Shown here: piece after piece, positions 14,447 through 23,325 of the stretch
Layout of the letters: the number at the start of each line of letters is the position of its first letter
How positions within the stretch are numbered: the stretch's first letter is position 1
NCBI GenBank assembly: GCA_000238815.2
Contig: AFXB01000002.1
Coordinates: 1 to 61,268, forward strand
Length of the DNA stretch: 61,268 bases
From: SAR116 cluster alpha proteobacterium HIMB100
Lineage (GTDB): Bacteria > Pseudomonadota > Alphaproteobacteria > Puniceispirillales > Puniceispirillaceae
Direction of reading: 5' to 3'
Notes under the pieces: generated by a model
What the model saw: only the letters and a program-made list of their open reading frames with translations
Told to the model about the DNA's origin: nothing
Databases searched by the model: none
Position numbers and translations under genes: made by a program

Positions 14447-14980
14447 TCAGGTAGATTTTTCGACCTGGCTATATTCCAGCTCAACTGGTGTTGAGCGTCC
14501 AAAAATAGACACTGAAACCTTAAGCCGTTCTTTTTCATCATCAGCTTCTTCGACAATGCCATTGAAGCTTTCAAACGGCCCTTCGATAACCCGAACCTCT
14601 TCACCAATATCAAAGCTGATGGTTGTTCGTGGCCGCTCAACACCTTCATCCATCTGCTTTATCAATCGCTCAGCCTCAGCCTGGGTAATCGGAACCGGCT
14701 TGCCCTTGCCGCCAAGAAACCCGGTAACCCGGGGCTGGCTCTGGACCAACGACCATGTAGTGTCGGTCAGTTCCATATTCACCAGAATGTAACCAGGGAA
14801 GAATTTTCGCTCTGACTGAACCTTGGCCCCGCGGCGCACTTCAACCACCTCTTCTGTTGGCACCATCACATCGAGGATCTGCTCTTCAAGCCCGTGTGTT
14901 TCTGCCTGCTCCAGAATCGACTGGGCCATCTTCTTCTCAGAACCTGAAAAGACGTGGACTACATACCAGCGTTTCGCCAT
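14447..14980 (-). CDS. nusG: Transcription termination/antitermination factor NusG
   Basis: NusG bridges RNA polymerase with Rho or ribosomal protein S10. The 177-aa product has the NGN domain ([18 protein letters not shown] at residues 3-20, [20 protein letters not shown], then [20 protein letters not shown]) and a C-terminal KOW domain ([20 protein letters not shown] at about residues 126-145). The start is supported by AAGGTAGG about 7 nt upstream. It lies 38 nt downstream of secE in the usual order. Confidence 0.98.
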   Translation of the reverse strand: MAKRWYVVHVFSGSEKKMAQSILEQAETHGLEEQILDVMVPTEEVVEVRRGAKVQSERKFFPGYILVNMELTDTTWSLVQSQPRVTGFLGGKGKPVPITQAEAERLIKQMDEGVERPRTTISFDIGEEVRVIEGPFESFNGIVEEADDEKERLKVSVSIFGRSTPVELEYSQVEKST

Positions 14981-15018
14981 GCCAGACCTACCTTAAACTC
15001 CAAACCGCCTGTCAGCCC

Positions 15019-15216
15019 TCAGCCACCAAGGCCAAGAATAAACTGAACCAGGTTCGACAACACCATATCTGCAAGCAAGAAAAACAGTGCGGCAATTGTT
15101 GCCATTACAAAAACGGTAACTGTGGCCAGCCCGGTGTCACGGCGTGACGCCCAAGAAATGCGGGACACTTCTTGTCTGACTTGTCTGACAAATTGTGCAG
15201 GGGACACTTTCGCCAT
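15019..15216 (-). CDS. secE: Preprotein translocase subunit SecE
   Basis: SecE is the small essential subunit of the SecYEG inner-membrane channel. I chose the ATG at 15216, giving 65 aa, because MAKVSPAQFVRQVRQEVSRI is the canonical alphaproteobacterial N-terminus and AAGGA lies upstream. A longer in-frame extension of 20 codons lacks family support. The amphipathic helix with RQEVSRISWASRRD is followed by one transmembrane helix (about residues 29-53). It is the first gene of the operon. The gene upstream is divergent and unrelated; in many alphaproteobacteria tRNA-Trp would be here. Confidence 0.95.
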   Translation of the reverse strand: MAKVSPAQFVRQVRQEVSRISWASRRDTGLATVTVFVMATIAALFFLLADMVLSNLVQFILGLGG

Positions 15217-15329
15217 CACCAGAGCTTCCTTTAAAACCGGTTTTCCTGTTGCAAAACAGATGCAGACGCCCAGCACCGGCGTACCTAAACGGCGTATCCG
15301 CTGTGGTCGTTATTCTGAATCGATGCGGG

Positions 15330-15359
15330 TATTTAGCACGGAACGGCTTCAGGTATCAA
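15330..15359 (-). promoter_or_regulatory. Candidate promoter for secE operon
   Basis: On the minus strand TTGATA (15354-15359) is separated by 18 nt from TAAATA (15330-15335), about 114 nt upstream of the secE start. The -35 is close to the sigma-70 consensus, but the -10 matches only partly. No better pair was seen in the 257-nt divergent gap. Confidence 0.35.
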
Positions 15360-15473
15360 GCCCCAGATGAGACGAAATAACCGCTTTTTTACTTTTTTTG
15401 CCATAGCCGCATATGCCAGTCTGCGCCATACTGTAAGGAAGAACGGCCAGAACAGCAAGAAGCAGAACACTAA

Positions 15474-16379
15474 ATGTCACACCAAGTAACACAAGCACAT
15501 AACCCTGTCCCATCAGGCGCTGTTAGTTGGTGCGGATTAGGTGTTATGGGTACGGCGATGGCCCCTCGCCTTTTAGCGGCAACAGACAAGCTGGTTGGAT
15601 ACGATATCAACAAAGACGCAGGTCATAATCTGGGTTTTCATCGGGCAAGCAGGCTGGATGAGCTGAGCGCAACTGACATTCTGGTGACCATGCTGCCAGA
15701 TGGGCAGGCGGTCAAAGACGTCGCGGAAGCCGTTTTAAAGGCTGGGTTTTCAGGTTTGCTGGTTGATATGTCCTCCTGCCACCCGCAAGATAGTCGAGGC
15801 TTATCCAGCCTGCTTACTGAAAGAGGATGCCGGTTCATTGATGCCCCTGTATCGGGTGGCGTATCCAAAGCAAGGACAGGCGAGCTGATGATTATGGCTG
15901 GCGGAGCTGAAGCCGACATCCGGCAAGCCCGCCCATTGCTGGCGAATTTAGGCACGGTTCAGCCGGTCGGACCGGTTGGCGCAGGCCACGCGATGAAAGC
16001 CTTGAATAATTACGTCTCAGCTGCCGGGCTGCTGGCCAGCTTTCAGGCCCTAGCGACAGCAGAGACCGCCGGGATCCTGCCAGAAACCTTTGTGAAGATT
16101 ATCAACGGGTCGACAGGGCGCAACAATACCACTGAAGTGAAGCTGGAGAAATTTGTCCTGAATCACTCCTTCAATTCAGGTTTTGCACTTCAGCTGATGG
16201 CAAAAGACGTAACCATCGCCAGCCAGCTGATTGAGGCTGCTGGCTATGATGTTGAAGCCACACCAGCGCTGGTTTCTTGTTTGAATGCGGCCTCAGACAG
16301 CCTTGGTTTGCATGCCGATCATACTGAACTATACAAATATGTAACACGTCAGCTGACACAAGGGGGCAGCACAGAATGA
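15474..16379 (+). CDS. NAD(P)-dependent beta-hydroxyacid dehydrogenase (3-hydroxyisobutyrate dehydrogenase family)
   Basis: The family oxidises beta-hydroxyacids or reduces semialdehydes such as methylmalonate or tartronate semialdehyde. The 301-aa protein has a Rossmann motif GLGVMG at residues 21-26, the substrate-binding signature DAPVSGGVSKARTGELMIMA at about 123-142 and the catalytic Lys175 in GAGHAMKALNNY, with Asn179 nearby. It overlaps the downstream GMC oxidoreductase by 4 nt (ATGA), so the two act together. The substrate cannot be read from sequence. Tartronate semialdehyde reductase, 3-hydroxyisobutyrate dehydrogenase or a related 3-hydroxyacid enzyme are all possible. The RBS is weak and the N-terminus carries about 15 extra residues before the Rossmann strand. 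Confidence 0.85.
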   Translation: MSHQVTQAHNPVPSGAVSWCGLGVMGTAMAPRLLAATDKLVGYDINKDAGHNLGFHRASRLDELSATDILVTMLPDGQAVKDVAEAVLKAGFSGLLVDMSSCHPQDSRGLSSLLTERGCRFIDAPVSGGVSKARTGELMIMAGGAEADIRQARPLLANLGTVQPVGPVGAGHAMKALNNYVSAAGLLASFQALATAETAGILPETFVKIINGSTGRNNTTEVKLEKFVLNHSFNSGFALQLMAKDVTIASQLIEAAGYDVEATPALVSCLNAASDSLGLHADHTELYKYVTRQLTQGGSTE

Positions 16380-18004
16380 AACACCCGCAGACCCCTTCCC
16401 AGATAGAGGATATTGGGCAGTTTGATTATATTATCGTGGGTGCCGGAACAGCCGGATGCGCACTTGCTAACAGGCTGTCAGCGAATCCAAAATTTCGGGT
16501 TTTGCTGTTAGAAGCTGGCGGCAGCGATAATTATATCTGGACAAAAATTCCGGTGGGCTATCTGTATTGCATGGGCAACCCGCGCACAGATTGGGGCTTT
16601 AAGACTGCACCGGCAGATGGTCTGAATGGCCGATCTTTAAATTATCCGCGCGGCAGGGTATTGGGCGGCTGTTCATCTATCAACGGGATGATTTATATGC
16701 GTGGCCAGGCCGCTGATTATGATCACTGGCAGCAGTTGGGCAACCGCAATTGGGGCTGGGACGATGTTTTGCCCTATTTCAAAAAGTCAGAAGACCACTA
16801 TGCCGGTGCGGATGAGATGCATGGCGCCGGCGGGGAATGGCGCGTTGAAGAACAGCGCCTGTCATGGGAGATATTAGACAAATTTCGCGCCGCCTGTATT
16901 GCCGCCGGCATCCCGGCCACTGACGATTTTAACCGCGGCAATAATGAAGGGGTGGGCTATTTTCAGGTCAACCAGAAACGCGGCTGGCGGTGGAGCAGCT
17001 CCACCGCCTTTCTGCGCCCGGCCAAACGACGCAAAAATCTGACTATACTGACAGGCGCAACCGCTGAGCAGATCATCATGAACGGCAGGAAAGCCACAGG
17101 CCTCAGATTTCATCATCATAACCGATCAGCGATAGCGCATTGCGCGGGTGAAGTGATTTTATGTAGCGGCGCAATCGGCACGCCGCAGCTGTTGCAGCTA
17201 TCAGGAATCGGCGCGCCTGAGCTGTTGCAGCAACGAGGCGTCGAGGTTCGTCACGCGCTTAATGGGGTCGGACAGAACCTACAGGACCATTTGCAGATCA
17301 GGACCATTTACAAAGTAAAAGACGTGCGCACGCTGAATGATTTTGCCCATACCCTGAGCGGCAAAATGCGGATTGGGTTCGAATATCTGCTGAAACAATC
17401 TGGACCAATGTCGATGGCGCCCAGCCAGTTAGGTGCTTTCGTAAAATCAGATGCCGCCGTGGCGACACCAGACCTGCAATATCATGTGCAGCCTTTATCT
17501 CTTCCTGCCTTTGGGGAACCTTTGCACAGCTTTTCGGCATTTACAGCCTCAGTCTGTAACCTGCGGCCACAATCCCGCGGCACTGTTGAAATCACAAGTG
17601 CTGATCCCTTTGCCAAACCGCATATCGCGCCGCAATATTTATCTGCTGAGGCGGACCGGCTGGTGGCCGCAAAAGCCATTCGCCTCACCCGCAGGATTGT
17701 CAGCAAAGCCCCGCTTGCAGAGCATGTAACAGACGAGTTTCTGCCCGGTGCAGATATCCAGTCAGATGACCAGCTTGCCGCCAAAGCAGGCGATATCAGC
17801 ACCACCATTTTCCACCCTGTTGGCACAGCCAAGATGGGCATTGACGCGATGGCGGTTGTCAATGAAAGGCTGCAGGTTCATGGCATTTCAGGCTTGCGTG
17901 TTGCTGATGCCTCTGTGATGCCGACCATTACCTCTGGCAATACAAATTCGCCGACCCTGATGATTGCTGAAAAAGCGGCTGATATGATTCTGAACCGCAC
18001 ATAA
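16376..18004 (+). CDS. GMC-family FAD-dependent oxidoreductase (choline/alcohol dehydrogenase-like)
   Basis: Members oxidise alcohols such as choline, polyethylene glycol or sugars with FAD. The 542-aa length fits. The FAD-binding motif IIVGAGTAGCALANRLSA is at about residues 20-37, the GMC signature 1 PRGRVLGGCSSINGMIYMRG at about 95-114 and signature 2 GAIGTPQLLQLSGIG near residue 265. The C-terminal active-site His is in HPVGTAKMG and the conserved Asn in SGNTNSPTLMIAEKA. No signal peptide is seen, so it is probably cytosolic or membrane-associated. It is coupled to the upstream dehydrogenase by ATGA overlap, suggesting consecutive oxidation of one alcohol substrate. BetA identity is not supported by any bet neighbour. 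Confidence 0.85.
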   Translation: MKHPQTPSQIEDIGQFDYIIVGAGTAGCALANRLSANPKFRVLLLEAGGSDNYIWTKIPVGYLYCMGNPRTDWGFKTAPADGLNGRSLNYPRGRVLGGCSSINGMIYMRGQAADYDHWQQLGNRNWGWDDVLPYFKKSEDHYAGADEMHGAGGEWRVEEQRLSWEILDKFRAACIAAGIPATDDFNRGNNEGVGYFQVNQKRGWRWSSSTAFLRPAKRRKNLTILTGATAEQIIMNGRKATGLRFHHHNRSAIAHCAGEVILCSGAIGTPQLLQLSGIGAPELLQQRGVEVRHALNGVGQNLQDHLQIRTIYKVKDVRTLNDFAHTLSGKMRIGFEYLLKQSGPMSMAPSQLGAFVKSDAAVATPDLQYHVQPLSLPAFGEPLHSFSAFTASVCNLRPQSRGTVEITSADPFAKPHIAPQYLSAEADRLVAAKAIRLTRRIVSKAPLAEHVTDEFLPGADIQSDDQLAAKAGDISTTIFHPVGTAKMGIDAMAVVNERLQVHGISGLRVADASVMPTITSGNTNSPTLMIAEKAADMILNRT

Positions 18005-18015
18005 CAGCACGCCAG

Positions 18016-20988
18016 CTAGAGCCTGTCTGCCAGAATGGCTGCAACATGACGTGCATCGCGGCCTGTGCCATCAGCAATCTGACACCGGCAGGATGTCCCA
18101 TCTGCAACCACAACCGTGTCCGCCGACGCTTGCTCGACTTTCGGGAACAGCTTTGATGCGCCCATTTTCATAGAGATATCAAAAGTATCAGCCCCATACC
18201 CAAAGGCCCCGGCCATGCCGCAACAGCTGGTCTCTATCTGCTCAACCTCAAATCCGGCCAGCTCGGACAAAACAGTCTCAACAGGTTTAACCACATCAAA
18301 AGCTTTCTGATGACAATGGCCATGCAACAAGGCCTGCCCTCCTGATTTGCTCAGCTTCAGCTCTGGCTTGTCGCGCGCCAGCAGCTCTTCAAAGGTGAGC
18401 ACATGTTCAGCAACCGTCCTGGCAGCAGCAGAGGCCAACAGGGCTGGTACCTCATCACGCAGAGCCAGGGTACAAGACGGCTCCAGACCCACAACCGGGA
18501 TGCCCTGCTCTGCGAAAGGCAGATACGTATTCACCAGATGTTCTGCACGTTGCCGCGCTTTATCAACGAGCCCAGCAGATAAATAGGTTCGGCCGCAACA
18601 TAACGGGATACTGTTATCTGACGCAGGGATAAACACCTGATATCCCGCCGCATTCAGAACACGTAACGCAGCGCGCAGATTTTCAGGTTCAAAATAACGA
18701 TTGAAAGTATCGGCAAACAGAATCACCGGCTTTGCGCCCTCTGGTGCGCTATCCGCCTCAGCATCACGAAATGGATGCGGGGCCCATTTTGGCAAATCGC
18801 GCCGTGCTGTAAATCCTGTCAGTTTTTCCAACACAGATGAGAGTACGGGGATATGTCGCCGGGCTGACTGCAGCAGATTGACCAGCCCAGAACAACGAGC
18901 CGCCAGCGGGGCGTAAGCAGGCAAATAGGCAATCAAGCGGTCATGAAGAGACAATCCTTTATCTGCTGCACGCAGCGCAGTGACTTCAATTTTCATGCGG
19001 GCCATATCCACGCCGGTCGGGCATTCGCGCTTGCACCCTTTACAGGACACACATAATTTCATGGTTTCGGCCATTTCATCGCTGGCCATCGCTTCTGGCC
19101 CCAATTGGCCTGACAAAGCAAGACGCAGGGTATTGGCCCGGCCACGTGTGCTGTCCTTTTCATCACCAGTGGCGCGAAAAGACGGACACATCACACCACC
19201 TTCCAGCTTGCGGCACGCCCCGTTATTGTTACACATTTCCACTGCCCCTTGCAGACCACCTGCCGCCCCGGGCCATGCTGACCAGTCAAGCTGGGTTGGA
19301 AATTCATCAACAGAATAGCCAGGCGCGAAGCGAAACAAGTCACGCGAATCCATGTCTGGCGCATCAATGATTTTCCCCGGATTAAACAAGCCATTAGGGT
19401 CAAACATCGCCTTTACCTGACGGAACAGAGCCGCCATCTTTGGGCCAAACATCACCTCATTAAATTCTGACCTGACGATACCGTCGCCATGTTCACCTGA
19501 ATGAGAGCCACCATAATGCTGGACCAACGCAAAGGCCTCTTCAGCAATGGAGCGCATTTTTTCAACATCAGCGCCCATTTTCATATCCAGCACGGGACGC
19601 ACATGTAAACAGCCCACAGACGCATGCGCATACCAGGTGCCCCGCGTGCCATGCTTTTCGAAAATTTCAGTCAAACCCGCAGTGTAGTCAGCGAGATGTT
19701 TCAGCTCAACCGCACAATCCTCAACAAAGGATACCGGCTTGGCTGATTGTTTCATGCTCATCATGATGTTCAGGCCTGACTTGCGCATCTCAGCAACCCG
19801 CCCCTGAAGGCCAGGGTCAATAGCATCAATCACACCGCCAGTCCAGTCTGCCGCCTTGTCCCAGCCAAACCCTAAGTCAGACATCATCTCATGCAGGCGT
19901 TTCAGACGACGCAGATTTTCTGCCTCGTCTTCTTCGGCAAATTCAACAACCAGCAAAGCAGCAGGTGCGCCTCTTACGGCTTCTTCGACAATGGGTTTAA
20001 AAATCGGAATTGAACGGGCCAGCTCCAGCATGGTGTCGTCAATCAGTTCCACGGCGACCGGATCCAGGGTGACCAAATGCTGAGCAGCGTCCATCGCCTT
20101 ATAAAAGGTGGGAAAATGACAGATACCCATGATTTTTTTCGCAGGCAGCGGCGATAGTTTCAATTCGATCGCGGTTGAATAGGCCAGCGTGCCTTCTGAC
20201 CCCACCAGAAGATGCGCGAGATTCAGGCCGTCTCCGGCCTGCCCGCCAGGGCGCAATGCCATCGCATCAGGAATGAGCGCATCAATATTGTAGCCTCCAA
20301 CCCGCCGCAAAATCTGCGGAAAGCGAGTTAAAATCTCTTCTTGATTATCGCGGCCAAGCGCCTCCAGCTGCGGCCAGAGGTCAGCCAACATGCCGCTGAG
20401 GCCGTCACCATCTAATGCAGCAAAACGGCTGTCCGACCCATCTGCCATAATCGCATCAATCGCGGTCACGTTATCGCGCATAATCCCATACCGGATAGAT
20501 CGGCCTCCGCAAGAATTATTGCCTGTCATGCCACCAATTGTGGCCCGGCTGGAGGTGGATACATCGACCGGAAACCATAGCCCATGAGGTTTCAGCTGGC
20601 GGTTCAAATCATCCAAAACGATCCCTGGTTCAACCACACAACGCCTGTTTTCAACATCCAAAGACAATAGTCGCTTCAAATGTTTTGTATTATCAATCAC
20701 CAACGCATGATTAACCGTCTGACCGCATTGTGATGTCCCGCCTCCGCGCGGCAAAACGGACAAGCCATGGTCACGCGCAAACGCCAAAGCAACACGCACA
20801 TCATCAATCGTTTCAGGCACCACGACACCATGTGGCAGCATCTGATAAATAGACGCATCTGTTGCATAGCGGCCCCGCGAAAAGCGATCTGACATCAGGC
20901 GCGGTCCAAGTGAGCGTTGCAATGCTGATAAATCAGGGGCTGAAGACCGGGCGATGTCACGAGATGGAAAAGAGACTGTATCGGGCAT
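18016..20988 (-). CDS. FAD-linked oxidase with iron-sulfur CCG domains (D-2-hydroxyglutarate dehydrogenase/YdiJ-like)
   Basis: This is a fusion of a GlcD-type FAD domain with a GlpC/LutA-like iron-sulfur domain, about 990 aa, comparable to E. coli YdiJ (D-2-hydroxyglutarate dehydrogenase). The FAD_binding_4 motif PRGGGTSQCGQTV is near the N-terminus. The centre has the ferredoxin-type cluster CVSCKGCKRECPTGVD, and the C-terminal half has CCG motifs (CCGRTYLSAG and CCGMAGAFGYG). I prefer the ATG at 20988. An in-frame start at 21093 would add 35 residues without family support and would place a putative operator (21062-21077) inside the gene. No strong Shine-Dalgarno distinguishes them. The product probably feeds electrons from a 2-hydroxyacid to the respiratory chain, yielding for example 2-oxoglutarate. 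Confidence 0.85.
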   Translation of the reverse strand: MPDTVSFPSRDIARSSAPDLSALQRSLGPRLMSDRFSRGRYATDASIYQMLPHGVVVPETIDDVRVALAFARDHGLSVLPRGGGTSQCGQTVNHALVIDNTKHLKRLLSLDVENRRCVVEPGIVLDDLNRQLKPHGLWFPVDVSTSSRATIGGMTGNNSCGGRSIRYGIMRDNVTAIDAIMADGSDSRFAALDGDGLSGMLADLWPQLEALGRDNQEEILTRFPQILRRVGGYNIDALIPDAMALRPGGQAGDGLNLAHLLVGSEGTLAYSTAIELKLSPLPAKKIMGICHFPTFYKAMDAAQHLVTLDPVAVELIDDTMLELARSIPIFKPIVEEAVRGAPAALLVVEFAEEDEAENLRRLKRLHEMMSDLGFGWDKAADWTGGVIDAIDPGLQGRVAEMRKSGLNIMMSMKQSAKPVSFVEDCAVELKHLADYTAGLTEIFEKHGTRGTWYAHASVGCLHVRPVLDMKMGADVEKMRSIAEEAFALVQHYGGSHSGEHGDGIVRSEFNEVMFGPKMAALFRQVKAMFDPNGLFNPGKIIDAPDMDSRDLFRFAPGYSVDEFPTQLDWSAWPGAAGGLQGAVEMCNNNGACRKLEGGVMCPSFRATGDEKDSTRGRANTLRLALSGQLGPEAMASDEMAETMKLCVSCKGCKRECPTGVDMARMKIEVTALRAADKGLSLHDRLIAYLPAYAPLAARCSGLVNLLQSARRHIPVLSSVLEKLTGFTARRDLPKWAPHPFRDAEADSAPEGAKPVILFADTFNRYFEPENLRAALRVLNAAGYQVFIPASDNSIPLCCGRTYLSAGLVDKARQRAEHLVNTYLPFAEQGIPVVGLEPSCTLALRDEVPALLASAAARTVAEHVLTFEELLARDKPELKLSKSGGQALLHGHCHQKAFDVVKPVETVLSELAGFEVEQIETSCCGMAGAFGYGADTFDISMKMGASKLFPKVEQASADTVVVADGTSCRCQIADGTGRDARHVAAILADRL

Positions 20989-21061
20989 ATTCACTATCAA
21001 ATCATGGTTAGGATCAGAAGACAGGGGCTTATGTTGCCTGGCGGAATAGTCTTCCACAAAA

Positions 21062-21077
21062 CTTGGAATACCGAATA
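21062..21077. promoter_or_regulatory. Degenerate GntR-type operator copy
   Basis: CTTGGAATACCGAATA matches 13 of 16 positions of the site in front of the aldehyde dehydrogenase (23277-23292). It lies between the divergent YdiJ-like gene and the aminotransferase. This is weaker evidence than the three exact TTTGGTATAC copies elsewhere in the block. Confidence 0.4.
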
Positions 21078-21151
21078 CAATATGCCATAACAAAAGATGA
21101 GGCGATGCCTTTTTTCACGATCCAATTATTTCTAAACTGGCTTCCAAGGTC

Positions 21152-21168
21152 AGGTAAGACCGTTACCT
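21152..21168. promoter_or_regulatory. Inverted repeat AGGTAA-N5-TTACCT before the aminotransferase
   Basis: A perfect 6-5-6 inverted repeat is centred 32 nt before the aminotransferase ATG. It is a candidate operator overlapping the promoter or leader of the plus-strand unit. No other copy was noticed. Confidence 0.4.
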
Positions 21169-21191
21169 AAAGATGATAAGGATAAAGCGCT

Positions 21192-22370
21192 ATGGCAAGT
21201 TCCCCATATAAAGCTGGTAAACATTTTCTGCAGATTCCAGGGCCAAGTAACGTGCCTGATCGCATTTTGCGGGCGATGGATTATCCGACTATTGACCATC
21301 GGGGACCAGATTTTGCCAAGATCGGCGCTGCCTGTCTGGCCGGAATGAAAACCATTTTCAAAACCGACAGCCATGTCGTGATCTATCCGGCTTCAGGCAC
21401 AGGGGCATGGGAAGCGGCGTTGGTCAATCTGCTGGCTGAGGGGGATTTGGTGCTGATGGTGGAAACCGGGCATTTCGCGACCCTATGGCACAAAATGGCC
21501 AGCAATCTGGGCCTGGAAACTGAATTTTTGTCAACAGACTGGCGCCGCGGTGTTGACCCGCAAGCTGTTGAAGACCGGCTGCGCGCAGACACTGCCGGCA
21601 AAATCAAAGCTGTTTGTGTTGTGCATAATGAAACCTCAACAGGCTCAACCTCACGTATTGATGAGGTTCGCGCAGCTATGAATGCTGCTGGTCATGACGC
21701 ATTATTGATGGTGGACACTATTTCCTCGCTGGCCTCTATCGACTATCGTCATGATGAATGGAGTGTGGATGTAACTGTATCTGGCTCGCAAAAAGGGTTG
21801 ATGCTGCCGCCGGGGCTGTCGTTCAACGCCTTATCAGAACGCGCAATTGAAGAATCAAAGACAGGTGGCATGCGCCGGTCTTATTGGGATTGGCAGGATC
21901 AGATTGCCGCCAATGCATCCGGGGCCTTTCCGTTTACACCTGCGACAAACCTGCTTTATGGGCTGAAAGAAGCTATTGATATGCTGCATGAAGAGGGCCT
22001 TGACAATGTTTTTGCCCGTCATGACCGGCATGCAGAAGCCACACGTCAGGCCGTTCAAGCCTGGGGCTTAGAGGTATTGTGCCAAGAGCCGAAAAATTAC
22101 TCCAGCTCATTGACAGCTGTTCTGTTACCAGACGGACATGATGCTGATCAGTTCCGCGCCACGGTACTTGATAATTTTGACATGTCCCTGGGTAATGGCC
22201 TGTCAAAACTGGCCGGAAAAGTATTCCGCATCGGCCATCTGGGTGATTTCAATGACCTGATGATGCTGGGCACATTAAGTGGCGTTGAAATGGGACTGGG
22301 GCTGGCAGGTATTCCGCATCAGAATGGCGGGGTCGCCAAAGCCATGAGCTGTCTGTCTGCCACCAGTTAA
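21192..22370 (+). CDS. Class V aminotransferase, serine-glyoxylate/alanine-glyoxylate type
   Basis: This is a PLP enzyme transferring an amino group to glyoxylate or another 2-oxoacid. The 392-aa protein has IPGPSNVPDRILRAMDYPTI (residues 15-34), HRGPDF, the cofactor-contact region PASGTGAWEAAL (66-77), HNETSTG (145-151) and the Schiff-base Lys201 in SGSQKGLMLPPG. The C-terminal GNGLSKLAGKVFRIGHLGD is characteristic of the SgaA subgroup. Aspartate-glyoxylate aminotransferase of the beta-hydroxyaspartate cycle is in the same subgroup, but its partner enzymes are not seen here. The gene starts a plus-strand run with the crotonase, ALDH, dehydratase and regulator. It may dispose of glyoxylate or of an amino group from the pathway substrate. 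Confidence 0.85.
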   Translation: MASSPYKAGKHFLQIPGPSNVPDRILRAMDYPTIDHRGPDFAKIGAACLAGMKTIFKTDSHVVIYPASGTGAWEAALVNLLAEGDLVLMVETGHFATLWHKMASNLGLETEFLSTDWRRGVDPQAVEDRLRADTAGKIKAVCVVHNETSTGSTSRIDEVRAAMNAAGHDALLMVDTISSLASIDYRHDEWSVDVTVSGSQKGLMLPPGLSFNALSERAIEESKTGGMRRSYWDWQDQIAANASGAFPFTPATNLLYGLKEAIDMLHEEGLDNVFARHDRHAEATRQAVQAWGLEVLCQEPKNYSSSLTAVLLPDGHDADQFRATVLDNFDMSLGNGLSKLAGKVFRIGHLGDFNDLMMLGTLSGVEMGLGLAGIPHQNGGVAKAMSCLSATS

Positions 22371-22405
22371 GACACCGTGCATCTGACCAATCAGGAGGCC
22401 TTGTG

Positions 22406-23212
22406 ATGGCTGAGATGACCACATCTGAAGATGAGTTGATTTATCAGGCTGCTGACGGGATCGGCATCATTACTTTGAACCGGCCGCACCGGCGCAATGC
22501 GCTGACATTTGCGATGTATGAGCAGATCAAACAGATTTGCGCTCGAGCAGGTACCGCAGATGACCCCGACAAGCTGAAAGTAATCATTTTTAAAGGTGCA
22601 GGCGATGCCGCTTTTGCTGCGGGCACCGATATTTCTCAGTTTAAAACTTTTTCCAGCGGTGATGATGCCATCGCTTACGAAGAAATGATCGAAGCTGTCC
22701 TGCATGAGATTGAACAATGTGCGATCACCACAATCGCAGCGCTGAACGGTTTTGTGACAGGCGGCGGTGCGGCCATTGCTGCTGCTTGTGCGCTGCGTAT
22801 TGGCAGCCAGTCTGTACGTGTTGGTGTTCCAATAGCAAAAACCCTCGGCAATTGTCTGGCAATTGCCAATCTGAAACGATTCGTCGCTCTGATTGGCGAA
22901 GCACGAACCACACATATCCTGCTAACTGCCCAATTAATTGACGCAGAAGAAGCCAAGCTGGCTGGTTTCATTACCGAATTGCTGGATGATCAAGCAGCAG
23001 TTGAAGCGCGCGCGCTTGAGCTGGCAACGTCAATCACTGAATCTGCACCGCTGACGATAAAGGCCACTTTGACAGGCATTCGGCGCTTACGCGCAGCAAC
23101 ACAATTGCCAGATGATCATGATTTAATCACAATGTGTTTTGGCAGTGACGACTTTAAAGAGGGCGTATCGGCATTTTTCGAAAAGCGACCTGCTGATTGG
23201 TCTGGCAAGTAA
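22406..23212 (+). CDS. Crotonase (enoyl-CoA hydratase/isomerase) family protein lacking hydratase glutamates
   Basis: The crotonase fold acts on acyl-CoA thioesters. Family signs are GIITLNRPHRRNAL near the N-terminus and the oxyanion segments AFAAGTDISQF and FVTGGGAAIAAACALRIG. The two glutamates of true hydratases are absent: the usual GGG-x-E reads GGGAAIA and the usual QPE reads VPIAK. A different crotonase reaction (isomerisation, C-C cleavage or hydrolysis) is therefore more likely. The ATG at 22406 is preferred over the GTG at 22403, with AGGAGG 7 nt upstream. A second crotonase with the same loss lies at 33710-34522, next to a CoA transferase. Confidence 0.8.
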   Translation: MAEMTTSEDELIYQAADGIGIITLNRPHRRNALTFAMYEQIKQICARAGTADDPDKLKVIIFKGAGDAAFAAGTDISQFKTFSSGDDAIAYEEMIEAVLHEIEQCAITTIAALNGFVTGGGAAIAAACALRIGSQSVRVGVPIAKTLGNCLAIANLKRFVALIGEARTTHILLTAQLIDAEEAKLAGFITELLDDQAAVEARALELATSITESAPLTIKATLTGIRRLRAATQLPDDHDLITMCFGSDDFKEGVSAFFEKRPADWSGK

Positions 23213-23276
23213 GACCGCTTTTCCCGCCCTGAGACCCACTTTCAGTTTGCGATCTGCACCAAAACAGCCTAAGGTT

Positions 23277-23292
23277 TTTGGTATACCGTATA
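23277..23292. promoter_or_regulatory. Putative GntR operator in front of aldehyde dehydrogenase
   Basis: It contains TTTGGTATAC, shared exactly with sites at 31651 and 35780, extended here to TTTGGTATACCGTATA. It is in the 113-nt gap between the crotonase and ALDH genes, about 33 nt before the ALDH ATG. FCD-family GntR proteins commonly bind short palindromes with such a GTATAC core. Confidence 0.6.
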
Positions 23293-23325
23293 TCGAATTT
23301 TGGCTGTTTCGAGGAGAGCGCACTT

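Noticed and set aside
15217-15473. Possible attachment repeat of the tRNA-Trp 3' end near secE
   Set aside because: No stretch resembling the tRNA T-arm/acceptor sequence (TTCGAGCCCCTCCACTCC) was seen between secE and the first plus-strand gene, and no integrase is encoded. A classical tRNA-targeted island is not supported.
21192-22370. Beta-hydroxyaspartate cycle (bhcA) assignment
   Set aside because: The aminotransferase is in the right subgroup, but no beta-hydroxyaspartate aldolase, dehydratase or iminosuccinate reductase genes are adjacent.
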